From positions 1-45,674 of the forward strand of contig WFMZ01000011.1 of NCBI GenBank assembly GCA_015484555.1: DNA of 45,674 nucleotides, given 5' to 3'. The notes below the pieces were generated by a model. It saw nothing but the letters and a program-made list of their open reading frames with translations. It had not been told where the DNA came from and did not search any database. Below are positions 25,660 through 35,020 of the stretch, one piece after another. Within the stretch, counting starts at the first letter, position 1. Each line of letters starts with the position of its first letter. Position numbers and translations under genes: made by a program. The DNA is from Hydrogenovibrio sp. (GTDB taxonomy: Bacteria > Pseudomonadota > Gammaproteobacteria > Thiomicrospirales > Thiomicrospiraceae).

Positions 25660-26631
25660 TTAGGCAGATTGAGAGGCTTGTTCAGTAAAGGCATCAATTC
25701 TATCAACAATAACCTGAGCCAATTCTTCTGGATTCCATTTAGACAAAAATTTATTTGCCCCTACTTTCTCAGTTAAGGAGTCATTAAAACCACCACTTAA
25801 CGAAGAACTAAGTATGACATATAAATCGGACAGTCTAGGGTCTTTACGAATATTGGTTGTTAGGGTGTAACCGTCCATTACAGGCATTTCAATATCTGAA
25901 ATAACCATTAATATGCGTTCACCCACCGGCTTAGAAATATCTTTATCAGCATCATCAGCCCACTTTTGTAAAAATTCTAGTGCTAATTTACCATTGTTAA
26001 CTACTTTATTAGCCACTCCTAACTTATCTAAGGTTGCTTTCAATTGATTTCTAGCCACTACAGAGTCATCAGCACCCAATACAAAGAAATCATGATCGTG
26101 CGTTTTACTCGCATGTTCAGACATAAATTCAGCAGATACTTCTTGCGTTATACCCGATACTTCTTGTAAGACTTTTTCAACATCTACAATTTGTACAATA
26201 CTATTGTGCGCTCGGGTAATACCTGTTAGATAGTTAACACTTAATAATGAATCTGGTGGCGGTAAAATATCTTCCCACCTCATATGAACAATTCTATCTA
26301 CATTCTCTACCAAGAAACCTTGTACAGAACTGTTAAATTCAGTCACAATGGTTAAAGAATCCCTGTATTTTTCTTTTGGAATAGGCTCCAGATCCAAGGA
26401 TTTCGCCAAATCAATCATCGGCATCGTTTGCCCACGAATATCGGCTACACCGACAACTCTGCTGTCTGATTTAGGCACCGCAGAAATTTGAGGGGTTCGA
26501 ATCACTTCTCGTACTTTAAATACGTTGATACCGAATAACTGGTCACCCTTTATTTTAAACAACAACAATTCCATACGGTTCATTCCCGCAAGAGAAGTTC
26601 TTTGGTCAACCCCTGTTAACAAACTAGACAT
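25660..26631 (-). CDS. cheV: Chemotaxis coupling protein CheV (CheW + receiver)
   Basis: CheV links chemoreceptors to CheA and is tuned by phosphorylation. Residues ~18-160 form a CheW domain (MELLLFKIKGDQLFGINVFK, VADIRGQTMPMIDLA). Residues ~180-315 form a response-regulator receiver with acid-pocket Asp188/Asp189 and phospho-acceptor Asp246 in VISDIEMPVMDGY. It is divergent from flgA and precedes flgT. The same arrangement is known near flagellar genes of Vibrio and Pseudomonas. Confidence 0.94.
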   Translation of the reverse strand: MSSLLTGVDQRTSLAGMNRMELLLFKIKGDQLFGINVFKVREVIRTPQISAVPKSDSRVVGVADIRGQTMPMIDLAKSLDLEPIPKEKYRDSLTIVTEFNSSVQGFLVENVDRIVHMRWEDILPPPDSLLSVNYLTGITRAHNSIVQIVDVEKVLQEVSGITQEVSAEFMSEHASKTHDHDFFVLGADDSVVARNQLKATLDKLGVANKVVNNGKLALEFLQKWADDADKDISKPVGERILMVISDIEMPVMDGYTLTTNIRKDPRLSDLYVILSSSLSGGFNDSLTEKVGANKFLSKWNPEELAQVIVDRIDAFTEQASQSA

Positions 26632-26805
26632 GATATAGCCACCCTATTTCTACTGGTTTTTGGCACCGAATCAAACCATCCGTACCATTAAATATTATAA
26701 TGCTTCCGTTAATATAACTGAAAAGCATACTTCAATCAAAACGCCCTATAAAGGCATATTTCATGTAAAATAAATTTATCCCACTTAACTTACTCACCTA
26801 ATATA

Positions 26806-27549
26806 GTGAAGAATAGGCCAACTTTGAAAAAATTTATATCACCCTTAACCTCTTTATTTGCCGTTTGCCTATTACTGCTTTCGGCATCGCACTATACGTT
26901 TGCTAGCCAAGGGAATCCAGTTACTTATCTTTCCCCAAAACAGCTTAATCAAATAGTGCTAAGCCACCTAAAGCAAAAAGTTGACCAAAAACTAGATTCG
27001 CCCAAAATTAAGATTACCCCTATTAGCAAAAGAATTCGTTTAGCCCAGTGCCAAACAGGTATTGAACTAACCGACCAAAGCCCCTCTAAAATAGCGGGCC
27101 GTATGACGATTAAGCTAAGTTGTCAAAAACCTAGCTGGAAAATTCATATTACTGCTACGGTTAATGGAAATTTGCCCGTTATCGTATCAAAAAATGGTAT
27201 CTTAAAAAAAATGCTCATCAAACCTTCTGATGTCGAAATGATTTATTTACCTTATAAAAAAGTAAAGAAAGGTACCATGCAAACGCTAGATAAAGTGGTG
27301 GGCATGCGCACTAAAAGATCAATTGGCCCCCATAAAATAATTTCTATCCATTATTTACAACCGCCCTATTTAGTTTTCAAAAATCAGCCGATAAATATCA
27401 TATTCTATATGGGTAATTTAAAAGTCGAAAGTTCAGGTACCGCTTTAAAAAGTGGCACGAAAGACCAACAAATATCTTTTAAAAACAACGCTTCAAATAA
27501 AGTTTTAAAAGGAATTGTTGTCGCACCTAATACGGTCTGGGTGCCTTAA
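26806..27549 (+). CDS. flgA: Flagellar P-ring chaperone FlgA
   Basis: FlgA is the periplasmic chaperone that helps FlgI form the P ring. The signal peptide is followed by an N-terminal region with a Cys pair (RLAQCQTGIEL, KLSCQKPSWKI) and a C-terminal SAF domain (residues ~125-245, VVGMRTKRSIGPHKII). The start is uncertain. GTG at 26806 has no ribosome site, while TTG at 26824 lies 7 bases after TAGG and would give a compact signal peptide (MKKFISPL). The product is 241-247 residues, close to the usual length. Confidence 0.88.
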   Translation: MKNRPTLKKFISPLTSLFAVCLLLLSASHYTFASQGNPVTYLSPKQLNQIVLSHLKQKVDQKLDSPKIKITPISKRIRLAQCQTGIELTDQSPSKIAGRMTIKLSCQKPSWKIHITATVNGNLPVIVSKNGILKKMLIKPSDVEMIYLPYKKVKKGTMQTLDKVVGMRTKRSIGPHKIISIHYLQPPYLVFKNQPINIIFYMGNLKVESSGTALKSGTKDQQISFKNNASNKVLKGIVVAPNTVWVP

Positions 27550-27583
27550 GGGCAAGAAAATGTGAATAAATCACTTTTTAAGC

Positions 27584-27610
27584 TAAACTTTATAAGAGTG
27601 CTGCCGTTAA
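27584..27610 (+). promoter_or_regulatory. Sigma-28 promoter of flgMN
   Basis: TAAAC, 14 bases, GCCGTTAA: two mismatches to the FliA consensus at exact spacing. The predicted start near 27617 is about 60 bases before flgM, a gene that is typically under FliA control. Confidence 0.75.
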
Positions 27611-27676
27611 ATATAAGTAGAAAGATAGAATTAACTGATTTAGAATAGTAAATCAAACGTGATAGGGGAAAGAATC

Positions 27677-27970
27677 ATGGACATTAAAACCATTAGCGCT
27701 GGCTTATCCAGCAGAGTAACAGACAACAACTCTCAACAGACAAAAACAAACAATCAAGTTAGCAGCTCTACAGCCAAAGGCTTGAATGACAAAGTGACTT
27801 TAAGTTCATCTGTTAAAGACTTAGAGCAAACGGCTAAATCAGCTACCGTTGATAATTCTGCGCGCATTTCAGAGCTTAAAGAATCCATCAAAGACAACTC
27901 TTATCAAGTAAACGCCGAAAGCGTTGCCTCGAAATTACTGGCAACTGAAACCTTAATAGTGGGTGCATAA
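27677..27970 (+). CDS. flgM: Anti-sigma-28 factor FlgM
   Basis: This 97-residue protein fits FlgM, which holds FliA inactive until it is exported through the finished hook. The N-terminal half is polar and low in hydrophobic residues, as for a disordered, secreted protein. The C-terminal part (ARISELKESIKDNSYQVNAE, VASKLLATE) matches the FliA-binding region. I place the start at ATG 27677 (MDIKTI) with the site GGGGAAAG; the frame extends 6 codons upstream to a GTG. It is followed by flgN after 6 bases. Confidence 0.88.
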   Translation: MDIKTISAGLSSRVTDNNSQQTKTNNQVSSSTAKGLNDKVTLSSSVKDLEQTAKSATVDNSARISELKESIKDNSYQVNAESVASKLLATETLIVGA

Positions 27971-27976
27971 ACTAAT

Positions 27977-28456
27977 ATGACACAAACAATTGATTTAAAC
28001 AAACTTTCCCAGCATGTTAATCAATTGTTTGTTTTATTATGTCAGTTCGAAACCGTTCTAAACCAAGAATCAACTATTTTAAAATCATCAGATCTTTCCT
28101 CTTTGTCTGATATTACCTTAGAAAAAGAAAGCCTTACCCAAAAAATTGATCTAGAATTTCAAGTGCTTAACAAGCAATTAACCCCTAAAATCCATTCCTT
28201 AAATGAACTGCTAGAATCTGATTTTTTCCAAACTTTCCCTACCGAACTGCAAAAAACAATTCAAGAAACGACAGAAAAAATTGTGCAATGTAGTGATCAG
28301 AATCTTGCCAACGGCATGTCGATACAAGCATTAAGCAACATTAACCAAACTGTCTTACAATTATTTAGTGGCCAAAACCCTCAAAATAAAACCTATTCTG
28401 CCTCTGGAAAATCAAAAATAACGGATAATGCGTCAAGAACACTAGGTAAAGCTTAA
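27977..28456 (+). CDS. flgN: Flagellar export chaperone FlgN
   Basis: FlgN is the cytoplasmic chaperone for FlgK and FlgL. The 159-residue product is largely helical, with the N-terminal pattern LSQHVNQLFVLLCQFETVLNQE and the segment SDITLEKESLTQKIDLEFQ typical of the family. The position directly after flgM, as in many proteobacteria, supports the call. Sequence conservation in this family is low. Confidence 0.83.
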   Translation: MTQTIDLNKLSQHVNQLFVLLCQFETVLNQESTILKSSDLSSLSDITLEKESLTQKIDLEFQVLNKQLTPKIHSLNELLESDFFQTFPTELQKTIQETTEKIVQCSDQNLANGMSIQALSNINQTVLQLFSGQNPQNKTYSASGKSKITDNASRTLGKA

Positions 28457-28505
28457 CCCTTTCTACTAACTTTCAAACAAATACCTCTTAATAAAAATTA
28501 AACAA

Positions 28506-28522
28506 CTGGCTTAATTTATGCT
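28506..28522 (+). promoter_or_regulatory. Weak sigma-54-like site before the PilZ gene
   Basis: CTGGCTTAATTTATGCT has GG and GC at the right spacing and intact TGGC and TGCT, but lacks the central AC. It would give a leader of about 55 bases. A chance match is quite possible. Confidence 0.35.
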
Positions 28523-28587
28523 TAAATTATCCTATTAATTTTTAACCTTTAAAAATCTTGTAATAGATTTGAAACGAGAACCAGTTT

Positions 28588-29157
28588 ATGTCAATTTCAA
28601 ACAACCGCTCATTTTTTAGAATAGACGCTATGATTCCTTGTGGTTACCGCATTATGACGGAAGCAGCAAGCTTAGAAAACCCCTTGCCTGTATCATTAGA
28701 CTCTAACTATATTGAAGAATATTTCTTAGAAGATTTTAATGAGCTTGAAGAGCAAATTAAAGAAATTACCGCCATCATCAGTAAAAAGAGTGATTTAGTC
28801 GCTAAGGCTTTAAATGCATTAAATAGTAAAATTAACTTTTTAGTACAAACAGTGGATAAAAAACAACTGACACAAACTATTCCTGTTCGGATGGTTAATT
28901 TAAGTGCCGGAGGATTAGCTTTTAAAGTAGATCAAAAAATAGATACCTCTTATAAAGTAGATATTTTAATTCAGCCTACGCAAGATGAAGAGCCTGTGCT
29001 TGCTCGCTGTGACATTGTAAAAGTTATTCCTGAAGCAGATGGTTCAAATACTATTGCTTTAGAGTACCAATCTATTTCGGAAGATAATCGTCGAAAATTA
29101 GTGTACTTCATTCAAAGTAAAGAAATTGAATATGCTAACCAAGAGCGTAATAAATAA
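28588..29157 (+). CDS. PilZ-domain (c-di-GMP) protein with a helical insertion
   Basis: The 189-residue protein has both PilZ binding signatures, RSFFR at residues 7-11 and NLSAGG at 104-109, followed by beta strands (VDILIQP, TIALEYQSI). Between the two motifs lie about 80 residues that look helical and acidic (YIEEYFLEDFNELEEQIKEI and beyond), far more than the ~30 usually found there. It follows flgMN on the same strand, so a role in c-di-GMP control of the flagellum is likely but inferred. It has no signal peptide or membrane helix. Confidence 0.78.
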   Translation: MSISNNRSFFRIDAMIPCGYRIMTEAASLENPLPVSLDSNYIEEYFLEDFNELEEQIKEITAIISKKSDLVAKALNALNSKINFLVQTVDKKQLTQTIPVRMVNLSAGGLAFKVDQKIDTSYKVDILIQPTQDEEPVLARCDIVKVIPEADGSNTIALEYQSISEDNRRKLVYFIQSKEIEYANQERNK

Positions 29158-29171
29158 AACCTTATTTTAAT

Positions 29172-29675
29172 ATGCGAATTCAAGCATTTAGAACGTTTGC
29201 TATTTTAATATTTACTACCTTGCTCTCCTTTTCTGTCATGGCAAAGAATAATAGTCAAAGTAATATTAAAATGGGATCGGTTAATAAAGATAATTTATCC
29301 GCCAAACTCTACTTTGGTGCCGATTTCATGGTACCTTCAGATAGCTTTTCTATTGGCATTGGTTTTGACAATGTCGGTTTATATGGTGGCAATGGCGCAA
29401 CCAATACCTACGGAAATTACACCTTAGGTGGCCAAGTTAAACTAGGCTATTCTTTTAAGTCCTTAATTAATTACCCTATCGTTATCAAAGCGGATGTTGG
29501 CTACGGCGTCACACAATATTACAAAAACAACTACTATGGGCCACAGTATGGTATCAACCTTGAGAGCAAGCTATATAAGCTACTAGGTGCGGGTATCGGT
29601 TATAAAAGTATTGATACGGGAACGGAACTGGGCACCACAGATAATGTCCTTATTTATCTTTCTCTCAGACTTTAA
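29172..29675 (+). CDS. Small outer-membrane beta-barrel-like protein, function unknown
   Basis: The 167-residue product has a signal peptide (residues ~1-24, ending VMA). A mature part follows with alternating polar and hydrophobic strands rich in Gly and Tyr (YGVTQYYKNNYYGPQYGINL) and ending in an aromatic or hydrophobic final strand (VLIYLSLRL). This is the pattern of a small 8-strand barrel of the YfaZ or OmpA-like kind. I do not recognise the exact family. It begins 14 bases after the PilZ gene with no clear ribosome site of its own and is followed by a terminator, so it is probably the end of that transcript. Confidence 0.55.
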   Translation: MRIQAFRTFAILIFTTLLSFSVMAKNNSQSNIKMGSVNKDNLSAKLYFGADFMVPSDSFSIGIGFDNVGLYGGNGATNTYGNYTLGGQVKLGYSFKSLINYPIVIKADVGYGVTQYYKNNYYGPQYGINLESKLYKLLGAGIGYKSIDTGTELGTTDNVLIYLSLRL

Positions 29676-29693
29676 ACAAAACTAAGCACGCAT

Positions 29694-29723
29694 AAAAAAG
29701 CCAGCAACTTTGCTGGCTTTTTT
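29694..29723 (+). terminator. Intrinsic terminator after the outer-membrane protein gene
   Basis: AAAAAAGCCAGCAA pairs with TGCTGGCTTTTTT around a short loop, with a T6 tail on the + strand. Confidence 0.92.
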
Positions 29724-29746
29724 GTGTAAGGCGCTTTGAAAGATAA

Positions 29747-29773
29747 GAAACCCAAAAATCGCCAGGGGTGGTC
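29747..29773 (-). repeat. Dispersed CCACCCCTGGCG element, copy 3 (intergenic)
   Basis: The core lies at 29760-29771 on the minus strand. The 27-base element is identical to copy 2 inside legC. It lies between the terminator at 29694-29723 and the 3' end of cysS. Confidence 0.9.
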
Positions 29774-29801
29774 CAAGCTAATTTAAGCTGACAGACTTAA
29801 C

Positions 29802-31172
29802 TTAGCTTTTACGCCAAGACGTCCCTTTTGCTGAATCTAATAGTTCTATGCCCTGCTCTAACAACAAGTCTCTTACTTCATCTGAACGAGCGAAGTCTTT
29901 ATTGGCTCTTGCCGTTGCTCTTTCTTCAATCAGCGCTTCAATGGCTTCATCGGTTAAGTCTGAATCTGATGGCTGCAATTTAAAAAACTGCTGTGCAGCT
30001 TCTTCTAGCAAACCTACTTGATTCGCTAATGTCTTTAGCAAACAGGCTAGGTCGGCAGATTGTGTTTTATTCACTTCTTTTGCCAGTTCAAATAACACCG
30101 CAAAAGCTTGTGGTGTATTAAAGTCATCATTCATTGCAGACATAAACTGACTTTGGAAGTCCGTATTTTCAACCATCGTGCTTGAAGGTGTTACCAATTC
30201 TAAAGCAGAATATAAACGCCCTACGCTGGATTTAGCAATGTTTAGATTTTCTTCTGAATAATTAACAGGACTACGATAGTGACTAGACAACAAGAAGTAG
30301 CGAATCACTTCTGGGTGATATACCTTTAGCACTTCACGAATGGTAAAAAAGTTATCTAATGATTTAGACATTTTTTCATCATCAATGCGGACAAAACCAC
30401 AGTGCATCCAGGTATTCACATAGTGTTCACCTGTTGCACATTCAGATTGTGCTATTTCATTTTCATGGTGAGGGAAGGTTAAATCCATACCGCCGCCGTG
30501 AATATCAAAATGATTACCCAAACACTTTGTCGACATAGCAGAACATTCAATATGCCAACCAGGGCGACCTTGCCCCCAAGGAGAAGCCCAAGCAGGCTCG
30601 TCTGCTTTAGATGCTTTCCAAAGTACAAAGTCTAAAGGATCTCTTTTTGCCGTATTCACTTCAACACGCGCACCCGACTCTAAATCTTCAATATTCTTAC
30701 CAGATAAACGACCATAATCTTCATCAGATTTAACATTGAAATAGACATCACCATTATCAGCAGGATAAGCATGGCCTTTTTCAATCAAGGTGCTAATCAT
30801 GCCTTCAATATCATCCATGTGTTCGGTGGCCAATGGCTCTTGGTCTGGGCGTAATACGTTCATAGCCGCTTCATCTTCATGCATGGCATCAATAAAACGA
30901 CCGGTTAGCTGTTGAATGCTTTCGCCATTTTCTAGGGCACGTTTTATGATTTTGTCATCAATGTCGGTAATGTTGCGAATGTAGTTCACGTCATAACCTA
31001 ATGAACGAAGATGTCTAACAACGGTATCAAAAACCACCATTACGCGAGCATGCCCTACGTGACAATAGTCGTACACAGTAATACCACAAACATACATGCC
31101 TACTTTGTTTTCAACCAAAGGGACAAAGATTTCTTTTTGACGTGTTTCGGTATTAAAAATTTGTAATGCCAT
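29802..31172 (-). CDS. cysS: Cysteinyl-tRNA synthetase
   Basis: CysS charges tRNA-Cys. The class-I HIGH-type motif is seen as CGITVYDYCHVGHARVM, zinc ligands include Cys28 of MYVCGITVYD and the WHIECSAMS region, and KMSKSLDN is the KMSKS motif. The true start is ATG 31172 (MALQIF), with GGAG upstream. Its ATG overlaps the stop of glnS in TAATG, so the two synthetases are translationally coupled. The 456-residue length is standard. Confidence 0.97.
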   Translation of the reverse strand: MALQIFNTETRQKEIFVPLVENKVGMYVCGITVYDYCHVGHARVMVVFDTVVRHLRSLGYDVNYIRNITDIDDKIIKRALENGESIQQLTGRFIDAMHEDEAAMNVLRPDQEPLATEHMDDIEGMISTLIEKGHAYPADNGDVYFNVKSDEDYGRLSGKNIEDLESGARVEVNTAKRDPLDFVLWKASKADEPAWASPWGQGRPGWHIECSAMSTKCLGNHFDIHGGGMDLTFPHHENEIAQSECATGEHYVNTWMHCGFVRIDDEKMSKSLDNFFTIREVLKVYHPEVIRYFLLSSHYRSPVNYSEENLNIAKSSVGRLYSALELVTPSSTMVENTDFQSQFMSAMNDDFNTPQAFAVLFELAKEVNKTQSADLACLLKTLANQVGLLEEAAQQFFKLQPSDSDLTDEAIEALIEERATARANKDFARSDEVRDLLLEQGIELLDSAKGTSWRKS

Positions 31173-32839
31173 TAGCTGCTCCAAGTATCTCTTAGGCCAA
31201 CTGTGCGGTTAAACACCAATTTATCTGCTTCACTATCTCGGCAGAAATAACCTTCTCGTTCAAACTGATAAGCTTGCTCTTTCGGCGCTTCAGCCATGCC
31301 TGGCTCGACAAAACCCTGTTGAACAGTTAACGAATTAGGGTTAAGCACTTCTTCAAAGTTGTCCGACTTAACTGGGTTTTCAACCGTAAATAAACGATCA
31401 TATAAGTGGAACTCAGCAGGCTGTGCGGTGCTGGCTTCTACAAAGTGAATAACCCCTTTTACTTTACGACCATCTTCAGGATTTTTGCCCAGAGTATCTT
31501 TGTCATAAGTGCCATATATAGTGGTAATGTTACCAGCATCATCTGTATCAAAACGTTCTGCTAACACGACATAGGCATTTCTTAAACGTACTTCTTTGCC
31601 CACTGCCAAACGTTTCCACTTTTTATTCGGCGCGGTTTCAATAAAGTCTGCACGGTCAATATAAAGCGTTTTGCCAAAATGAATACTGCGTTTACCTAAG
31701 TCTTCATTTTGAGGGTGATTAGGGGCTTGAAGCGTTTCAATTTCATCTGCATCATAGTTTTCAATCACCAATTTAATCGGGTCTAACACGCCCATGGTTC
31801 TAAAAGCTGCCACGTTCAAATCATCACGAACCGCTGCTTCTAAAATACTCATTTCCGTCATGCTATCTACTTTTGAGATACCAATACGTTCAGCAAAACT
31901 TCTTAAAGATGCAGGCGTATAACCACGGCGACGCAGACCAGAAATAGTCGGCATTCTAGGGTCGTTCCAACCAGTCACCAACTTATCATCAACCAACTGG
32001 TGTAACTTACGCTTCGACATAACTGTATAGGCTAAGTTCAAACGCGAAAACTCATACTGATGTGGGCGGGTTGGCTTATTAAAGTCTACCAATGAATCTA
32101 ACACCCAATCATATAAACGACGGTTGTCTTGAAATTCTAGTGTACAAAGTGAGTGGGTTATTTCTTCAATGGCATCTGAAATGCAATGCGCAAAGTCATA
32201 CATTGGGTAAATACACCACTCTGTTCCCGTTTGATGATGGTCTGCAAATTTAATACGGTAAATCGTTGGATCACGCATACACATAAAACTAGAAGCCATG
32301 TCAATTTTGGCTCTTAACACACACTCACCTTCCTGATACTCCCCCGCTTTCATTTTTTCAAAATGTGCTAGGTTCTCAGCAGGGGTGGTCTCTCGGTAAG
32401 GACTGTTTTTACCCGCTTCCGTTAAGCTACCACGGTATTCTCTGGTTTCTTCAGCTGATAAGAAATCAACATAAGCCAAACCTTTGTTAATTAATTCAAC
32501 TGCATATTGATAAAACTTAGGAAAGTAGTTTGATGAATATTTAATTTCTCCTGCCCATTCAAACCCCAGCCACTGTACATCTTTTTTAATAGACTCTACA
32601 TATTCTAAATCTTCTTTCGCAGGGTTGGTGTCATCAAAACGTAAATTACACTGCCCAGGGTAATCTTGAGCCAAACCAAAGTTTAGGCAAATCGACTTAG
32701 CATGACCAATATGCAAATAGCCATTAGGTTCTGGTGGGAAGCGGGTTTGAATAGCGCTATGTAGCTCGGTTGATAAGTCTTTATCAATAATATTACGAAT
32801 AAAATTAGTAGGTTTTTCAACCGTTTCATTTTGGCTCAT
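31172..32839 (-). CDS. glnS: Glutaminyl-tRNA synthetase
   Basis: GlnS charges tRNA-Gln. The motifs [18 protein letters not shown] (HIGH) and VMSKRKL (KMSKS-type), followed by the C-terminal anticodon-binding beta-barrels, are clear. I choose ATG 32839 (MSQNETVEK), which has AGGA at a suitable distance, over an ATG 21 codons upstream. The length is 555 residues, like E. coli GlnS. It forms a two-gene operon with cysS. Confidence 0.97.
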   Translation of the reverse strand: MSQNETVEKPTNFIRNIIDKDLSTELHSAIQTRFPPEPNGYLHIGHAKSICLNFGLAQDYPGQCNLRFDDTNPAKEDLEYVESIKKDVQWLGFEWAGEIKYSSNYFPKFYQYAVELINKGLAYVDFLSAEETREYRGSLTEAGKNSPYRETTPAENLAHFEKMKAGEYQEGECVLRAKIDMASSFMCMRDPTIYRIKFADHHQTGTEWCIYPMYDFAHCISDAIEEITHSLCTLEFQDNRRLYDWVLDSLVDFNKPTRPHQYEFSRLNLAYTVMSKRKLHQLVDDKLVTGWNDPRMPTISGLRRRGYTPASLRSFAERIGISKVDSMTEMSILEAAVRDDLNVAAFRTMGVLDPIKLVIENYDADEIETLQAPNHPQNEDLGKRSIHFGKTLYIDRADFIETAPNKKWKRLAVGKEVRLRNAYVVLAERFDTDDAGNITTIYGTYDKDTLGKNPEDGRKVKGVIHFVEASTAQPAEFHLYDRLFTVENPVKSDNFEEVLNPNSLTVQQGFVEPGMAEAPKEQAYQFEREGYFCRDSEADKLVFNRTVGLRDTWSS

Positions 32840-32998
32840 TTCAAGTCCTGAATTTAGAAGGGGTTTCATTTTTAATCGAAAAATTATAACATTTTCAATC
32901 ACAGATTCGGTTGGTTTTCATGATAGAATTATCCTAAAATTAGCTTTTATACAAATGTCTTAAAAGCACTAAGTCATTTTAAAATTAAGGAAATAGTT

Positions 32999-33616
32999 AT
33001 GCTTCGACCCTTTATCCAACCTATTTTACGTTTAGTAGCGCTTTCGCTTTTATTATCTGCCAACGTAGCTTGTGCACAAACTGAAGCCCCCACGTCACTT
33101 ACGCCTACTAGCCCTCTTCCACAGGTTAAGTTAGAAACGACCCTGGGGAACATTATTGTTGAATTAAACCCTCAAAAAGCGCCTATTACCGTTAAAAACT
33201 TTTTACGTTATGTTAATGAAGGCTTTTATGATGGCACTGTTTTTCACCGTGTTATTCCTAACTTTATGATTCAAGGCGGTGGCTTTACGACCGATATGCG
33301 TAAAAAGCCAGTTCATGCACCCATTCAAAATGAAGCTGATAACGGGCTACGTAACCGAATTGGGACGATTTCAATGGCTAGAACCAATGACCCTCAATCT
33401 GCTACCGCACAATTTTTTATTAACGTTTCACAGAATAATTTTTTAGATTTTCGTGAAAAAACACCTCGTGCTTGGGGGTATGCCGTATTTGGAAAAGTGA
33501 TTAGTGGCATGAAAACAGTCAACCAAATTCGTCTAGTCAAAACCGGGTTTAAGAATGGAATGGGTGATGTACCTATTCACCCTATCGTTATTTTAAAAGC
33601 GACCCAAATTCAATAA
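32999..33616 (+). CDS. Periplasmic cyclophilin-type peptidyl-prolyl isomerase
   Basis: The protein is a PpiA-type cyclophilin exported by a signal peptide (residues ~1-27, cleavage likely after ACA). The cyclophilin domain starts near residue 42 (VKLETTLGNIIVELN) and holds the catalytic signature FHRVIPNFMIQGGGF and QFFINVSQNNFLDF. It is followed after 32 bases by a cytoplasmic homologue. It probably helps fold envelope proteins. Confidence 0.9.
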   Translation: MLRPFIQPILRLVALSLLLSANVACAQTEAPTSLTPTSPLPQVKLETTLGNIIVELNPQKAPITVKNFLRYVNEGFYDGTVFHRVIPNFMIQGGGFTTDMRKKPVHAPIQNEADNGLRNRIGTISMARTNDPQSATAQFFINVSQNNFLDFREKTPRAWGYAVFGKVISGMKTVNQIRLVKTGFKNGMGDVPIHPIVILKATQIQ

Positions 33617-33648
33617 TAAATACACTTTACATACTTTAAGGAAAAAAC

Positions 33649-34155
33649 ATGACACAAGTAATCTTTCAAACAGACCTAGGCGATATTACCATTGAAGTGG
33701 ATTACGACAATGCCCCTATTGGCGCTGAAAACTTTGTACACTATGCAATGGACGGTTTTTATAACGGTACTATTTTCCACCGTGTTATTCCTGGTTTCAT
33801 GGTTCAAGGTGGCGGTATGTTACCAGGAATGGATGAAAAGGAATCTGGTGAAGCAATTGAGAACGAAGGCGACAATGGCCTTAAAAACGTTCGTGGCGCT
33901 CTATCTTACGCTCGTACACAGGATCCACATTCTGCAACGACTCAGTTCTTCATAAACTTAGTTGATAATGCTTTTCTTGACCATACTGCTAAAGATATAA
34001 ATGGTTGGGGTTATGCCGTATTTGGCCAAATTGTAGAAGGTATTGAGGTTATTGATGCCATTGCTAAGGTAGACACCACCAACCGTCGTGGTCATTCTGA
34101 TGTCCCTACTGATGATATTATGATTAACAAAACCATCGTAAAAGAAGACGACTAG
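33649..34155 (+). CDS. ppiB: Cytoplasmic cyclophilin-type peptidyl-prolyl isomerase
   Basis: The 168-residue PpiB-like enzyme consists of a single cyclophilin domain without a signal peptide. Signatures are FHRVIPGFMVQGGGM and HSATTQFFINLVDNAFLDH. It is a tandem paralogue of the exported gene just upstream, with its own ribosome site (AAGGA). A terminator follows. Confidence 0.93.
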   Translation: MTQVIFQTDLGDITIEVDYDNAPIGAENFVHYAMDGFYNGTIFHRVIPGFMVQGGGMLPGMDEKESGEAIENEGDNGLKNVRGALSYARTQDPHSATTQFFINLVDNAFLDHTAKDINGWGYAVFGQIVEGIEVIDAIAKVDTTNRRGHSDVPTDDIMINKTIVKEDD

Positions 34156-34162
34156 TTTTATT

Positions 34163-34185
34163 AAGGGCGAGCTTTCGCCCTTTTT
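34163..34185 (+). terminator. Intrinsic terminator after ppiB
   Basis: AGGGCGA pairs with TCGCCCT around a short loop, with a T tail. lpxH begins 13 bases later. Confidence 0.85.
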
Positions 34186-34197
34186 GATGACAGACCT

Positions 34198-34953
34198 ATG
34201 CCTAATATTCTCATCACCGCCGATATCCATCTTCATTCCAATGAAAATCATCCTATTAATCAATGCTTTCTTAACTTCTTAAAACAAGAAGCCACACATT
34301 GCCAAGCCTTGTATTTATTAGGGGATATTTTTGAAATGTGGGTAGGGGATGATATTGGTTTAAATGAACAAGCTACCATTATTGAGCAATTTAAAAAGCT
34401 AACCGATAAGGGGGTGCCCATTTATTTAATTTATGGTAATCGTGATTTCTTATTAGGCAAGGCATTTTGGCAGGCAACGGGTATTCAGCATCTGGCTGAA
34501 CCTTACCTATTAAAACAAGGTGACCAGCAATTTATTTTGGCACATGGCGACCACCTGTGTACCGATGATAAGGCTTACCAAAAAATGCGTGCTTGGTTTA
34601 GAAACCCTTTCATTCAATGGTTGTTTTTAAAGCTACCTAAAAGCAAGCGCCTTCAAATTGGCCAAGATATGCGGGCTAAATCTCAACAATTTAGCCAAAA
34701 TAAAGCCGGCAATATTATGGATGTGAATGAGCAAGCCGTAGACGATCTGTTTCAACAGTTCCCCGAAGCGAATGCTTTAATCCATGGCCATACCCACCGT
34801 CCAGACTGCCATAAAATGAATGTGAATGGTCAAAGTAAAACTCGCTGGGTGCTGGGTGATTGGCGACCTGAAGCAGACTATTTAAGCATTGACGCCAAGG
34901 GGAATATTCAGTGCTTAAATACCCTTAATACTCGCGACCAAATACCTTTTTAG
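34198..34953 (+). CDS. lpxH: UDP-2,3-diacylglucosamine diphosphatase LpxH
   Basis: LpxH is a metallophosphatase of lipid A synthesis that releases lipid X and UMP. The binuclear metal site is visible as ITADIHL, LLGDIFEMWVGDD, YGNRDFLLG, AHGDHLC and HGHTHRPD. Length is 251 residues (E. coli about 240). It starts only 13 bases after a terminator hairpin and has no clear ribosome site, so some read-through from ppiB may be needed. Confidence 0.94.
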   Translation: MPNILITADIHLHSNENHPINQCFLNFLKQEATHCQALYLLGDIFEMWVGDDIGLNEQATIIEQFKKLTDKGVPIYLIYGNRDFLLGKAFWQATGIQHLAEPYLLKQGDQQFILAHGDHLCTDDKAYQKMRAWFRNPFIQWLFLKLPKSKRLQIGQDMRAKSQQFSQNKAGNIMDVNEQAVDDLFQQFPEANALIHGHTHRPDCHKMNVNGQSKTRWVLGDWRPEADYLSIDAKGNIQCLNTLNTRDQIPF

Positions 34954-34957
34954 GCTT

Positions 34958-34984
34958 GACCACCCCTGGCGGTTTTTGGCTTTC
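34958..34984 (+). repeat. Dispersed CCACCCCTGGCG element, copy 4 (intergenic)
   Basis: The core lies at 34960-34971, starting a few bases after the lpxH stop codon. The 27-base element differs from copies 2 and 3 at two positions. Confidence 0.88.
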
Positions 34985-35020
34985 ATAGGCAATTTAGCTG
35001 ATGTCAATCAGCATCAAATA

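Noticed and set aside
26662-26680. TTGGCACC upstream of flgA as a sigma-54 -24 box
   Set aside because: The -12 position at the required spacing reads AA instead of GC, so the second box is missing.
32999-34155. The two adjacent cyclophilin genes as a recent duplication
   Set aside because: They differ throughout, one carries a signal peptide, and exported/cytoplasmic cyclophilin pairs are ordinary in gammaproteobacteria.
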